This document shows positions 55,772 through 64,000 of a stretch of 64,000 bases of DNA, one piece after another. Both the position numbers and the translations under genes were made by a program. The stretch lies in NCBI GenBank assembly GCA_024638385.1, contig JAHEKJ010000002.1, positions 1-64,000 of the forward strand, read 5' to 3'. This DNA is from Gammaproteobacteria bacterium (GTDB lineage: Bacteria > Pseudomonadota > Gammaproteobacteria > GCA-001735895). The notes beneath the pieces are model-generated. The model was not told the origin of the DNA. It did not search any database and saw nothing but the letters and a program-made list of their open reading frames with translations. Within the stretch, counting starts at the first letter, position 1. Every line of letters starts with the position of its first letter.

Positions 55772-58117
55772 ATGGCACGCGAATACTCGCAATTCATCCT
55801 CAGGTTCAAATGGACGGTGGTTTTGCTATCGGTGATCTGGATCGCGATCATGGGCGCCGGCGCGCAGCACCTGACCTTCACCAACGATTACCGCGTCTTC
55901 TTCGGCGAGGACAACCCGCAGCTGGTCGCGTTCGAGTACCTGCAGGACACCTACTCGAAGAACGACAACGTCATGTTCGTGCTGGTGCCCGACGACGGCA
56001 ACGTCTTCACCCGCGAAACCCTCACCGCGGTCGCGTGGCTGACCGAGCGCGCGTGGGGGACGCCGTTTTCGACCCGCGTCGAATCGCTTTCCAATTACCA
56101 GCACACGGCGGCCGAGGGCGACGACCTGGTGGTCGCCGATCTCGCCTACGAGCCGGAAAGCCTCGGCGACGAAGATCTCGCCCGGATTCGCGAAATCGCG
56201 CTCGCCGAGCCGGTACTGGTCAATCGACTGGTTTCGCCGCGCGCGCACGTCACCGGCGTCAACGTCACGATCGAGCTGCCCGGCGAAGACCAGACTACCG
56301 AGAATCCGCAGGTGGTCGAGTTCGTGCGCGCGCTCGCGGCCGAATTCGAACAGACCTTCGCGGGCATCGACGTTCGCCTGACCGGCATCTCGATGATGAA
56401 CAACGCGTTCCCCGAGGCCAGCCAGTACGACATGTCGACGCTGTTCCCGCTGATGCTGGTCATGTTCGTCGTCGTGCTGTATTTCTGGATTCGCGGCTTT
56501 GCCGGCACGATCGCGACCTTTTTCATCATCATTTTCTCGATCGTCGGCGCGATGGGCATGGCCGGCTGGCTCGGCATCGCGCTGACGCCGCCGTCGTTTT
56601 CGGCGATCATGATCATCCCGACGATGGCGATCGCCGACAGCGTGCACGTGTTGATGAACTACGTGCTCGCGCGGCAACGCGGCGAAGACAAGCGAGCGGC
56701 GATGGTCGACAGCATCCGGATCAACCTGCAGCCGGTGTTCCTGACCAGCATCACGACCGCGATCGGCTTCCTGAGCATGAATTTCTCCGACGCGCCGCCG
56801 TTCCACGATCTCGGCAACATCGTCGCGATGGGCGTCATGATCGCGTTCGTGCTGTCGGTGACTTTCCTGCCGGCGGTAATGATGCTGCTGCCGGAGCGGC
56901 AGCGGCGGGTCGATTCGGCGTCGAGCCGCCTGATGGCGCGTTTCGCCGAGTTCGTCATCGCCAATCGCCGGCGGCTGCTCGTCGGCATGGGTCTCGGCTG
57001 CCTGGTCTTGATCTCTTTCGTGCCGGCCAACGAGCTCAACGACAACTTCGTCAAGTATTTCAGCGAGCGCATCGAGTTTCGTCGCGACGCCGATTTCGCG
57101 TCGCAAAACCTCGCCGGGCTCTACACGATCGACTACTCGCTCGAGTCGGGCGAGGACGGCGGCGTCAGCAACCCCGAGTTCCAGCAACACGTCGAGAACT
57201 TCGCCAACTGGTACCGCGCTCAGCCCGAAGTGCAGCACGTCAACGTCATCACCGATACCTTCAAGCGGCTCAACAAGAGCATGCACGGCGACGACCCGAC
57301 CCGGTACAGGCTGCCCGAACAGCGCGATCTCGCCGCGCAGTACCTGCTGCTCTACGAGATGTCGCTGCCCTACGGCCTCGATCTGAACAACCAGCTCAAC
57401 ATCGACAAGTCGGCGACGCGCATGACGGTCATGCTGCACAACATGACGACCAAGACGGTGCTCGCGCTCGAGGCGCGCGCGCAGGCCTGGTTGCGCGAGA
57501 ACTCGCCGCCCGGTATGCAGGTCGCCGGCGCGAGCCCGACGATCATGTTCAGCCACATCGGCGAGCGCAACATCAGGAGCATGCTGCTCGGCACGACCGT
57601 CGCGCTGGTCCTGATCTCGCTGATCCTCGTGTTCGCGCTGCGCTCGATCAAGATCGGCCTGCTGAGCCTGGTGCCAAACCTGATCCCGGCGGCGCTCGCG
57701 TTCGGCGTCTGGGGCATCTTCGTCGGACAGGTCGGGCTCGCTTTGTCGGTCGTGACCGGCATGACGCTCGGCATCGTCGTCGACGACACGGTGCATTTCC
57801 TCAGCAAGTACCTGCGCGCACGGCGCGAAAAGGGACTCGATTCGCCCGACGCGGTGCGCTATGCATTCAACACCGTTGGCCTCGCGCTGGTCGTGACCTC
57901 GCTGGTACTGGTCGCCGGTTTCGGCGTGCTCGCGTTCTCGGCCTTCGTGTTGAATTCGCAGATGGCAACGATGACCGCGGTCACGATCGTGTTCGCGATC
58001 GTCGCCGATTTCCTGTTATTGCCGCCGCTGCTGATGGCGCTCGACCGCGATAAAAAGCCGGCGGACAGCGCCGATCCCTTGATGACTTACAAGACGCAGG
58101 AGCAAAGCAATGTCTAG
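55772..58117 (+). CDS. MMPL/RND-superfamily exporter
   Basis: Inner-membrane proton-driven transporter of 781 residues. It has a TM at about 13-30, a large periplasmic loop, a TM bundle at about 215-390, a second half starting with a TM near 408, a second periplasmic loop, and TMs at about 610-760. Motifs such as PTMAIADSVHVLMNY and GMTLGIVVDDTVHFLSKYLRAR match the predicted-exporter (HpnN/MMPL-like) group, which moves lipids or hydrophobes rather than drugs through TolC. No membrane-fusion protein is encoded nearby. Its last codons overlap the next gene by 8 bases. Confidence 0.9.
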   Translation: MAREYSQFILRFKWTVVLLSVIWIAIMGAGAQHLTFTNDYRVFFGEDNPQLVAFEYLQDTYSKNDNVMFVLVPDDGNVFTRETLTAVAWLTERAWGTPFSTRVESLSNYQHTAAEGDDLVVADLAYEPESLGDEDLARIREIALAEPVLVNRLVSPRAHVTGVNVTIELPGEDQTTENPQVVEFVRALAAEFEQTFAGIDVRLTGISMMNNAFPEASQYDMSTLFPLMLVMFVVVLYFWIRGFAGTIATFFIIIFSIVGAMGMAGWLGIALTPPSFSAIMIIPTMAIADSVHVLMNYVLARQRGEDKRAAMVDSIRINLQPVFLTSITTAIGFLSMNFSDAPPFHDLGNIVAMGVMIAFVLSVTFLPAVMMLLPERQRRVDSASSRLMARFAEFVIANRRRLLVGMGLGCLVLISFVPANELNDNFVKYFSERIEFRRDADFASQNLAGLYTIDYSLESGEDGGVSNPEFQQHVENFANWYRAQPEVQHVNVITDTFKRLNKSMHGDDPTRYRLPEQRDLAAQYLLLYEMSLPYGLDLNNQLNIDKSATRMTVMLHNMTTKTVLALEARAQAWLRENSPPGMQVAGASPTIMFSHIGERNIRSMLLGTTVALVLISLILVFALRSIKIGLLSLVPNLIPAALAFGVWGIFVGQVGLALSVVTGMTLGIVVDDTVHFLSKYLRARREKGLDSPDAVRYAFNTVGLALVVTSLVLVAGFGVLAFSAFVLNSQMATMTAVTIVFAIVADFLLLPPLLMALDRDKKPADSADPLMTYKTQEQSNV

Positions 58118-58895
58118 ACTCAACCGATTTATCGCCCTGGTCTTGCTGGCGTTGCCGTTCGCAGCCGTCGCGACGAGCGCCGGGGAAAAGGGCCTCGAGA
58201 TCGCCACGGCGGCCGACGCCTACGATGCCGGCTTCGGCGATTTCGTCGCCGACATGAAGATGATTCTCGTCAACAAGGCCGGCGACACGTCGACCCGCGA
58301 GATTCGCATCCGCACCCTCGAGGTCGAGGGCGACGGCGACAAGAGCCTGTCGATCTTCGACGAGCCGGCCGACGTCAAGGGCACCAAGATGCTGACCTAT
58401 TCGCACGGCCTCGAACCCGACGACCAGTGGCTCTACCTGCCGGCGCTCAAGCGCGTCAAGCGGATCAGCTCGCGCAACAAGTCCGGGCCGTTCATGGGTT
58501 CGACCTTTGCCTTCGAGGACCTCGGCTCGCAGGAGGTCGAGAAGTACACTTACAAGTACCTGCGCGACGAGCCCTGCGGCGACTGGACCTGCCATGTGAT
58601 CGAGCGCTACCCGGCCTACGAGTTTTCCGGCTACACCCGCCAGGTGGTCTGGCTCGATACCGCGGCCTATCGCGTCGCCAGGACCGAGTACTACGACCGC
58701 AAGCAGTCCCTGCTGAAGACGCTGACGATGAGCGAATACCTGCAGTTTCTCGATCATTACTGGCGCCCGGGGCGCATGGAAATGGTCAACCACCAGACCG
58801 GCAAGAGCACGATCCTCGAGTGGACCGGCTACCGCTTCCGCACCGGGCTCAGTGAAGCCGATTTCCGTTCGCAGACGCTCAAACGCACGAATTGA
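58110..58895 (+). CDS. LolA-like outer-membrane lipoprotein-sorting family protein
   Basis: Periplasmic protein of 261 residues with a signal peptide (RFIALVLLALPFAAVATSAG). The mature part matches the LolA-like sorting family: AGDTSTREIRIRTLE, KGTKMLTYSH, DDQWLYLPALKRVKRISS and FMGSTFAFEDL. Two cysteines (CGDWTC) may pair. LolA-fold proteins carry acyl chains in a half-barrel cavity. Overlap with the exporter gene (ATGTCTAG) implies coupled expression, and similar MMPL/LolA-like pairs occur in other proteobacteria. A hydrophobe carrier between exporter and outer membrane is inference. Confidence 0.88.
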   Translation: MSRLNRFIALVLLALPFAAVATSAGEKGLEIATAADAYDAGFGDFVADMKMILVNKAGDTSTREIRIRTLEVEGDGDKSLSIFDEPADVKGTKMLTYSHGLEPDDQWLYLPALKRVKRISSRNKSGPFMGSTFAFEDLGSQEVEKYTYKYLRDEPCGDWTCHVIERYPAYEFSGYTRQVVWLDTAAYRVARTEYYDRKQSLLKTLTMSEYLQFLDHYWRPGRMEMVNHQTGKSTILEWTGYRFRTGLSEADFRSQTLKRTN

Positions 58896-60082
58896 TGCGC
58901 TGGATCCCCCCCATCCTCCTCCTCCAGTGCATTGTTACGGCGGCCCCGGCGGCCGCCGATTTTTCTGGCAATATCGCGATCGAGGCGGTGACTTTTTTCC
59001 AGGACGCGCAGTTCGACGAGCAGTTCGACGACAACGCGACGCTGTCGTTCGAGCCGCGCTGGACGGCGCAATGGAACGACGGCGACGACCGCTTCAGCGC
59101 CGAGCTGTTTCTGCGCGCCGACGACGAGGACGCCGGCCGCGAGCACGCCGATATCCGTGAATTGCTGTGGTTGCGCATCGACGGCGACAACGAGTGGCGC
59201 GTCGGCATCAATACGATGTTCTGGGGTGTGGTCGAATCGCAGCACCTGGTCGACGTGATCAACCAGATCGACGCGGTCGAGGGCATCGACGGCGAGGAAA
59301 AGCTCGGCCAGCCGATGCTGCACTGGAAGCGTTACGCCGACGCGGGCGTATTCGACGTGCTGATCCTGCCCGGCTTCCGCGAGCGCACGTTCCAGGAAGC
59401 CGAGGGCCGGCTGCGCCCGCCACTGGTCGTCGACACCGACCAGGCCGAGTACGAGTCCGGCGACGAGGAAAACCACGTGGATTTCGCCCTGCGCTGGTCG
59501 CAGACCTTTGGTGATCTCGATCTCGGCGTGCACCTGTTCGACGGCACCAACCGCGAACCGGTGCTATTGCCCGGCACCGATGAAGACGGCGATTCGGTAT
59601 TGATTCCGTTCTACGAGCAAATGACGCAAATCGGCGTCGACGCACAACTGATCGTCGAGGACTGGATCTGGCGGCTCGAACTGATCCGCCGCGAAGCGGA
59701 CTCGGGCGACCGCACGGCGTACGTCGCCGGCTTCGAGTATACGTTCTACGGCATCCTCGAATCGCCAACCGACCTCGGTCTGCTCGCCGAGTACTCCTAC
59801 GACGACCGGCCCGAGGACGAGCGCGGCGTGTTCGACCGCGACCTGTTCCTCGGCGCGCGTTTCGCCTTCAACGACGTGCAGTCGAGTGAAGTGCTCGCCG
59901 GCTTCATCGTCGATACCAACTACGACAGCCGCAGTTTCCGCATCGAGGGCAATCGCCGCTTCGGCGACAGCTTCAAGGGCACGCTCGAGCTGCAACTGTT
60001 CGCCAACGTCGACGCCGCCGATCCGCTTGCCGCAGTGGCGAAGGACGACCACCTGCTGCTGGAACTGGCTTATTTCTTCTAG
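58895..60082 (+). CDS. Probable outer-membrane beta-barrel protein
   Basis: Protein of 395 residues with a signal peptide (IPPILLLQCIVTAAPAAA) and an acidic mature part rich in alternating hydrophobic strands. It ends LLLELAYFF, with the C-terminal Phe needed by the BAM complex. I see no known porin family beyond weak resemblance to alginate-export-like or DUF1302-like barrels. The ATG at 58895 overlaps the previous stop (TGATG). It is the third gene of the exporter cluster and could be its outer-membrane exit. Confidence 0.75.
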   Translation: MRWIPPILLLQCIVTAAPAAADFSGNIAIEAVTFFQDAQFDEQFDDNATLSFEPRWTAQWNDGDDRFSAELFLRADDEDAGREHADIRELLWLRIDGDNEWRVGINTMFWGVVESQHLVDVINQIDAVEGIDGEEKLGQPMLHWKRYADAGVFDVLILPGFRERTFQEAEGRLRPPLVVDTDQAEYESGDEENHVDFALRWSQTFGDLDLGVHLFDGTNREPVLLPGTDEDGDSVLIPFYEQMTQIGVDAQLIVEDWIWRLELIRREADSGDRTAYVAGFEYTFYGILESPTDLGLLAEYSYDDRPEDERGVFDRDLFLGARFAFNDVQSSEVLAGFIVDTNYDSRSFRIEGNRRFGDSFKGTLELQLFANVDAADPLAAVAKDDHLLLELAYFF

Positions 60083-60172
60083 CGTTGGCGATCCCGACGG
60101 TGCTGGTAATCGCGTTGCCGCGGGCGTAAGCTGAGCGAAAGGTTCGCCACCGCCGTATCGACAGGGGAAACA

Positions 60173-60481
60173 ATGGACGACAACGCCGAACTTGGCATCC
60201 TGAAGACGCAGGCGGCGAAGAAAAGCGGCGTCGCCGAACGCCAGTCCTGGGGCATTGCCTACGTCAACGAAAGAATCCTGATCTACCTGTTCGCGCTCGC
60301 GCTGATCGGGCTCGCCGTGGTCTGGGCGACCGCGACCTCGGCCTGGGTACTCTACGGCTCGTTCGCCGGCGTCGTCGCGATCACGGTCCTGTGGGGCTAC
60401 GCGCGGATCAAGCACATCGAATTCGAACGCCTCGAACGCCAGCGCCAGGTCGACGCGATGCGCGGCGATGCCCCCGACTGA
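60173..60481 (+). CDS. Hypothetical small two-TM membrane protein
   Basis: Protein of 102 residues, unrecognised. Two TM helices (about 36-53 and 60-78; YLFALALIGLAVVWATAT and VLYGSFAGVVAITVLWGY) are followed by a charged helix (KHIEFERLERQRQV). A GGGGAA ribosome-binding site precedes the ATG. It lies 90 bases after the barrel gene and may or may not belong to that operon. A CCGAG-CGGG-CTCGG hairpin follows the stop, without a T-run. Confidence 0.72.
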   Translation: MDDNAELGILKTQAAKKSGVAERQSWGIAYVNERILIYLFALALIGLAVVWATATSAWVLYGSFAGVVAITVLWGYARIKHIEFERLERQRQVDAMRGDAPD

Positions 60482-60574
60482 AACCGCACCGAGCGGGCTC
60501 GGAACACGATAACCCGTTGATTCGAATACGGTTTGTCGCCGAAAGCAGGGCGGTAGAGTCTTGCAATCGGTATC

Positions 60575-61747
60575 TCAGGTTGGTCCGACCCCACGACTGG
60601 CCTTCATTCGGCTGGCGGCGCTGGTAAAGCCGCCGTCGCTGCCGTCGACGAAGTGAATGTGCCGGCTGTCCTCGAGGCTGAACACGAGGCAGGTCATCAA
60701 CGCCGAATCCGAGCGGTGCAGGCCGTACTCGATTTCGCCGCCGGCCGCGCGGGCCGCGAGCGCGGCTTCGATCTGCCCGGCCTGTTCTTCGCTGCAGTCG
60801 AGCAGCAGGCGCAGGGTATCGTCGAAGCGGCGGTAGTCGGTGTTGCTGCGCAGTTCGACGCGATAGCGCTTGCCGGCGTAACCACCCGCGCTCCAGTCGA
60901 AGCGGTCCAGCAAGAATTGCACGAAACTGTTGAAGTACAGCCGGGCGGCGTACCCGATGCGGTTGCGGTCGCCGACGGTGGCCCTGATCTCGGCCCTGAG
61001 CCCGCGCGGCGGCCAGCGGAAGCGCATGTTGGCGTCGCACACCGGTTTGCAGCGCGCGTCGAGACGCCCGGCGATGGTGTCGATTTCCCCGATCAGGTCG
61101 CGGTAGAGCCGGGCATTCGCCCGCGCGTCGTCGCCGCGCGCCCGCAGCAGCAGGCTCAGCATCACGCCGCGCTGGGCCTCGAGCGGTTCCCAGCGGCACG
61201 ACAGGCCGTCGAGGTCGGGCGGCCCCTCGTCGCCGGCCTGTTCGACGCGCCAGGCGGGATCGGACTTGATCCAGCGTTCGGCCAGGTCGATGCCGCCGCC
61301 GGTAAAGGTCGCCAGCTCGTTGCCCGGGCTCAGGCGGTACTTGCCGACGAGCACGCGCGCACGCGGCTGGCGATGAATTTCGACCACCGGCACCAGGCCG
61401 ACACGCAGCGACAGGTCGAAATCCGTCTCCGCCAGCCGGCGCAAGCCGAGCAACGCGCGTCGACACGCCGCGAGCGAGGCTTCGGGAATCAGCAGCGTCG
61501 CGCCGTCGCCGCCGAAGACGTAGGGAATCAGCCCGCGCTCGGTCACGTTGAGCACGGCGTTGATGCTGGCGGCGCCGATCAGGTTGACGTTCTTGTAGCG
61601 GCCCTCGGCGATCGCGCGGGTCGAGCCCTCGACGTCGGCGATGACGACGTACCAGCCGTCCGGCGCGACGGCGTAGTGGTCGGGATTGGCGATGCCGGCG
61701 AAGTCGTCGAAGGCCTCGAGTTCGTGGTAGAAACGCTCGTCACTCAT
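60575..61747 (-). CDS. DUF3095 domain-containing, cyclase-like protein
   Basis: Soluble protein of 390 residues from the ATG at 61747. The N-terminal half resembles the class III nucleotide-cyclase fold: VVIADVEGSTRAIAEGRYKN, YVFGGDGATLLIPE (a GGDG motif) and LRVGLVPV, a pattern described for DUF3095. The second Asp in the GDG segment could bind metal; catalytic activity is not established for the family. The C-terminal part is unassigned. It is a single gene in opposite orientation to the preceding cluster. Confidence 0.85.
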   Translation of the reverse strand: MSDERFYHELEAFDDFAGIANPDHYAVAPDGWYVVIADVEGSTRAIAEGRYKNVNLIGAASINAVLNVTERGLIPYVFGGDGATLLIPEASLAACRRALLGLRRLAETDFDLSLRVGLVPVVEIHRQPRARVLVGKYRLSPGNELATFTGGGIDLAERWIKSDPAWRVEQAGDEGPPDLDGLSCRWEPLEAQRGVMLSLLLRARGDDARANARLYRDLIGEIDTIAGRLDARCKPVCDANMRFRWPPRGLRAEIRATVGDRNRIGYAARLYFNSFVQFLLDRFDWSAGGYAGKRYRVELRSNTDYRRFDDTLRLLLDCSEEQAGQIEAALAARAAGGEIEYGLHRSDSALMTCLVFSLEDSRHIHFVDGSDGGFTSAASRMKASRGVGPT

Positions 61748-61964
61748 CGATCCGGGAGTTTGTGTCTGCCATGTCAATTGCGTTCACCGAATCAGGACCG
61801 CGTCGTCGGCGAGAATACCCGCGCGCAGGTCGTCGAGCGCGGCATTACCGTCAACCAAAACGACCTGAAGCACGGCCAGGCGCGAATCCTTGAATCTTCT
61901 CGATAGATCCCAGGCATTGGCCAACACCGCCGGAAACCGCGATTGTCCGCTCGAACCCGGTTAT

Positions 61965-63689
61965 TTACCGGGCCAACTGGAGCCTTTTTATCGCGGACAT
62001 CCGCTTGTCCGTCATCATCCTGGCGAGTTCCGGTCGCGATTCGTACAGATTCTCCTTCTCGCCGGGATCGTTTCTCAGGTCGTAGAGTTGCGCCTGCGAA
62101 GCACCGTCCCTGCCGATGATGAGCTTCAACAGGTGTTGCGCGTCCTGGTAGACCAGGCCCAGGGTATCCTTCCGGTTATCCAGATAGCCGAATTTTCTCG
62201 CTCCCGGCTGCTGCAACGGGCGTCCCATGAACGAATCCGGGACCGGCAATTCCATCTGGTACAGCAGCGTCGGCGGAATATCCATCAGCGTTGCAAAAAA
62301 ACCGGTGTCGATGTCCAGTTCCATGTTGTTGCTACTCCAGAATATTATCGGCACGTGAATTTCTTCCTGGTACAGGGTCTGGTAGTGGCCATAGTTTCCG
62401 CGCTCGCCCATCGCATCTCCATGGTCGCCGAAGATGACGACGATCGCATTGTCCAGGTAGCCCTTTTCTTCGAGCGACGAAAATATAGTCCTGACATAGT
62501 CATCGAATTGATGGGCGCGGTTGTCGTGGTCATTGATCGACGCGCGACGGTGGGATTCGCCGCCGAGCATGAACAACAGGCTGTCTCGCGTCGGTCGGTA
62601 CTTCTGGTATTTTTGCGGGTGGCTGCCCAGCCCATGCGAAGACATCATGCGGAGGTAGAAGAGGTTCGGCACTCCGGAGTAGCCGGGAAAGCGATCGAGT
62701 ATGTCGAGCACGTATCGGTCGTCGTGCATGTAGTAGTTGTCATCGAGGTCGGCGCGCAAAAAGTTTTCGATCCTCGGTCGCAGGTATCGATCGAGCCCGG
62801 CATGATAAAGGCTGCCCGCGCCTATAAAATTATTGACATAGCCTTGCCGGGACATGATCTCGAAAAGCCCGGTGGGAGCATCTTTGTACGAAAAGTTGGA
62901 GGTCAATACCGAAGAGAATCCGCAGATGGACTCGCTGCAGTTCGAGAAGCTGAAAGGTATTTTCTTTGCGCCCGAATCGACTATTCCGTCGATGAACGGA
63001 GAGGTCTTTCGTTGATTGCCATAGGTGCTCAGGCGATCGGCTCGCAACGCGTCTCCGTGAATCAGGACGATATTCGGCATCCGCGACCCCGCATCCCGCG
63101 CCACTTCTTTGGCCGGCGAGACGATTATTTCCTGCTGTATTTGTCCGCCGGCGGCGCGGGTGTTCAGGAATTCGTAAATCGGCTCTCCTTGCCAGATGAT
63201 GTCCATGTCCTCCGAGATTACCCAGCTCGACCAGGCAAAGCCCATTCCCAGCAAAGGCGTGGCAAGCAGCAGCCCGAAGTCCTGCGTTTTCAGTGTGATC
63301 GAGGGCAGCAGATAACGATAGGCAATGAAAACCAGGCCGGCGAGAATCACGAACACCGGCAGGATATAGACCGGAAACCGGCTCAACTCCTCGACGATCA
63401 CCTCCTGGTTGATCGTCAAAAACGACCATGAAATGAACTCGTTCCAATACTGGATGGCAACCAGGTTCGTGACATACAACAGACACAGGAACACGCTTAG
63501 AGTCGCGACGGCAAGGGTTTTCAATGCGCGGGGCATGAAATACAAAACCAGGGTATAGGCGGCGCACACCAGCAACGGATGGATGATCAATACGTTCGCG
63601 GAAAGCGGCATCCTCATCGACGTAATCAGCATTGCCGCGAATGCCAACAAAGCGTGCGCCAGTATGAATAAATGAATTCTTCGCTTCAT
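61965..63689 (-). CDS. Membrane-bound sulfatase-like hydrolase/transferase
   Basis: Alkaline-phosphatase-superfamily enzyme, 574 residues from the ATG at 63689 (an ATG at 63728 adds 13). About five N-terminal TM helices (to about 190) anchor a periplasmic domain, as in phosphoethanolamine transferases. Metal and active-site candidates are LIHGDALRADRLSTYG, SNCSESICGFSS (a possible nucleophile Cys, or Ser) and VVIFGDHGDAMGERG; YDLRNDPGEKENLY is a sulfatase-type tail. The G+C content by eye is clearly below the neighbours, suggesting transfer. Substrate unknown; envelope glycans are likely. Confidence 0.84.
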   Translation of the reverse strand: MKRRIHLFILAHALLAFAAMLITSMRMPLSANVLIIHPLLVCAAYTLVLYFMPRALKTLAVATLSVFLCLLYVTNLVAIQYWNEFISWSFLTINQEVIVEELSRFPVYILPVFVILAGLVFIAYRYLLPSITLKTQDFGLLLATPLLGMGFAWSSWVISEDMDIIWQGEPIYEFLNTRAAGGQIQQEIIVSPAKEVARDAGSRMPNIVLIHGDALRADRLSTYGNQRKTSPFIDGIVDSGAKKIPFSFSNCSESICGFSSVLTSNFSYKDAPTGLFEIMSRQGYVNNFIGAGSLYHAGLDRYLRPRIENFLRADLDDNYYMHDDRYVLDILDRFPGYSGVPNLFYLRMMSSHGLGSHPQKYQKYRPTRDSLLFMLGGESHRRASINDHDNRAHQFDDYVRTIFSSLEEKGYLDNAIVVIFGDHGDAMGERGNYGHYQTLYQEEIHVPIIFWSSNNMELDIDTGFFATLMDIPPTLLYQMELPVPDSFMGRPLQQPGARKFGYLDNRKDTLGLVYQDAQHLLKLIIGRDGASQAQLYDLRNDPGEKENLYESRPELARMMTDKRMSAIKRLQLAR

Positions 63690-63752
63690 TATTGACAACC
63701 AAAATCGATACCGACCCGGGTCATGCAAGCCGCTGCCGATAGTCCGTGAAAT

Positions 63753-64000
63753 TCATCGACCCGACTCACCGGCGAGCAGCTCCCGCCATTCGGGTTCCGT
63801 GCCGTAACCGTAAAGCCGCATCAACGGGCCGCAGATCCGGTCGACTATCCTGGCTTCGGCGGCGGGCCATGCTCGCCAGGAATATTCGGTATTCGCACTT
63901 TCGTTGACGGGCGGGCTCCCCATTATTTCCAGATCCAGAATTCGGTAATGACGTTCGGCATGACTGGAAATGAATCGAATCAGCGATTCCCGATTCCCGG
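63753..64000 (-). CDS. Probable sulfotransferase-family protein (3' end only)
   Basis: A minus-strand reading frame entering from the window edge and ending at 63753 encodes at least 81 residues. Its last ~40 residues, WPAAEARIVDRICGPLMRLY then GYGTEPEWRELL, match the C-terminal I..IC...M..LGY pattern of bacterial sulfotransferases. The rest of the gene, with the PAPS-binding P-loop, would lie beyond 64000. Its neighbour downstream is the sulfatase-like enzyme, fitting a sulfated-glycan locus. Confidence 0.55.
   Translation of the reverse strand, partial: GNRESLIRFISSHAERHYRILDLEIMGSPPVNESANTEYSWRAWPAAEARIVDRICGPLMRLYGYGTEPEWRELLAGESGR

Noticed and set aside
54970-58053. A 1027-codon plus-strand open frame over the TetR and exporter genes
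   Set aside because: It is Arg/Ala/Pro-rich with no motifs and overlaps in another frame the recognisable TetR and MMPL genes. High G+C creates such frames.

Overview
The window is high-G+C bacterial chromosome, densely packed on both strands. It suggests a gammaproteobacterium, probably an environmental lineage related to Chromatiales, Woeseiales or Pseudomonadales. The main reason is the block from about 17.8 to 39.9 kb. It reproduces the order I know from Pseudomonas aeruginosa (yggT-proC-yggS-pilT-pilU, then pyrC'-pyrB-pyrR-ruvX-yqgE-tonB-gshB, then pilGHIJ-chpA-chpC). TmcA, RapA, OxyR, DUF1244 and DUF1820 also fit. I see no rRNA, tRNA, CRISPR array, transposase, integrase or phage gene.

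Layout. 0-6.3 kb: housekeeping genes (DUF3135, DUF1244, tmcA, DUF924, YihY-type membrane protein, exonuclease III, msrA). 6.6-9.3 kb: a membrane HAMP-PAS-GGDEF-EAL protein for cyclic-di-GMP signalling. 9.3-12.7 kb: a tightly overlapped minus-strand operon of glycosyltransferase, nucleosidase-like phosphorylase, spore-photoproduct-lyase-like radical SAM protein and SDR. 12.7-17.6 kb: DUF1820, glutaredoxin, a Ser/Thr kinase-HDOD-GAF fusion, DUF2288-oxyR and a divergent TerB-like gene. 17.8-39.9 kb: twitching motility (three tandem PilT-family ATPases, a TonB3-like protein and the Pil-Chp chemosensory system) around pyrimidine and glutathione genes. The Pil-Chp cluster has no methyltransferase or methylesterase gene. 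40.1-43.8 kb: the methyl cycle (metK, ahcY under a SAH riboswitch, rsmE), with a 232-bp palindromic element at the metK stop codon. 44.1-49.8 kb: tkt-gap-pgk-pyk. 50-54.8 kb: bioD-membrane protein-rarD and divergent rapA. 55-60 kb: a TetR-controlled cluster of MMPL/RND exporter, LolA-like periplasmic protein and outer-membrane barrel. 60.2-64 kb: a small membrane protein, a DUF3095 protein, and a lower-G+C end with a membrane sulfatase-like enzyme and the tail of a probable sulfotransferase.

The most noteworthy items are: the TetR/MMPL/LolA-like/barrel operon with its double operator, which looks like an envelope lipid or hydrophobe transport system; the MITE-like palindrome that supplies the metK stop codon; four copies of a dispersed palindromic repeat, mostly between convergent genes; the clear SAH riboswitch; the kinase-HDOD-GAF fusion; and the nucleosidase/radical-SAM operon. 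All assignments come from reading motifs and context; no database search was run.
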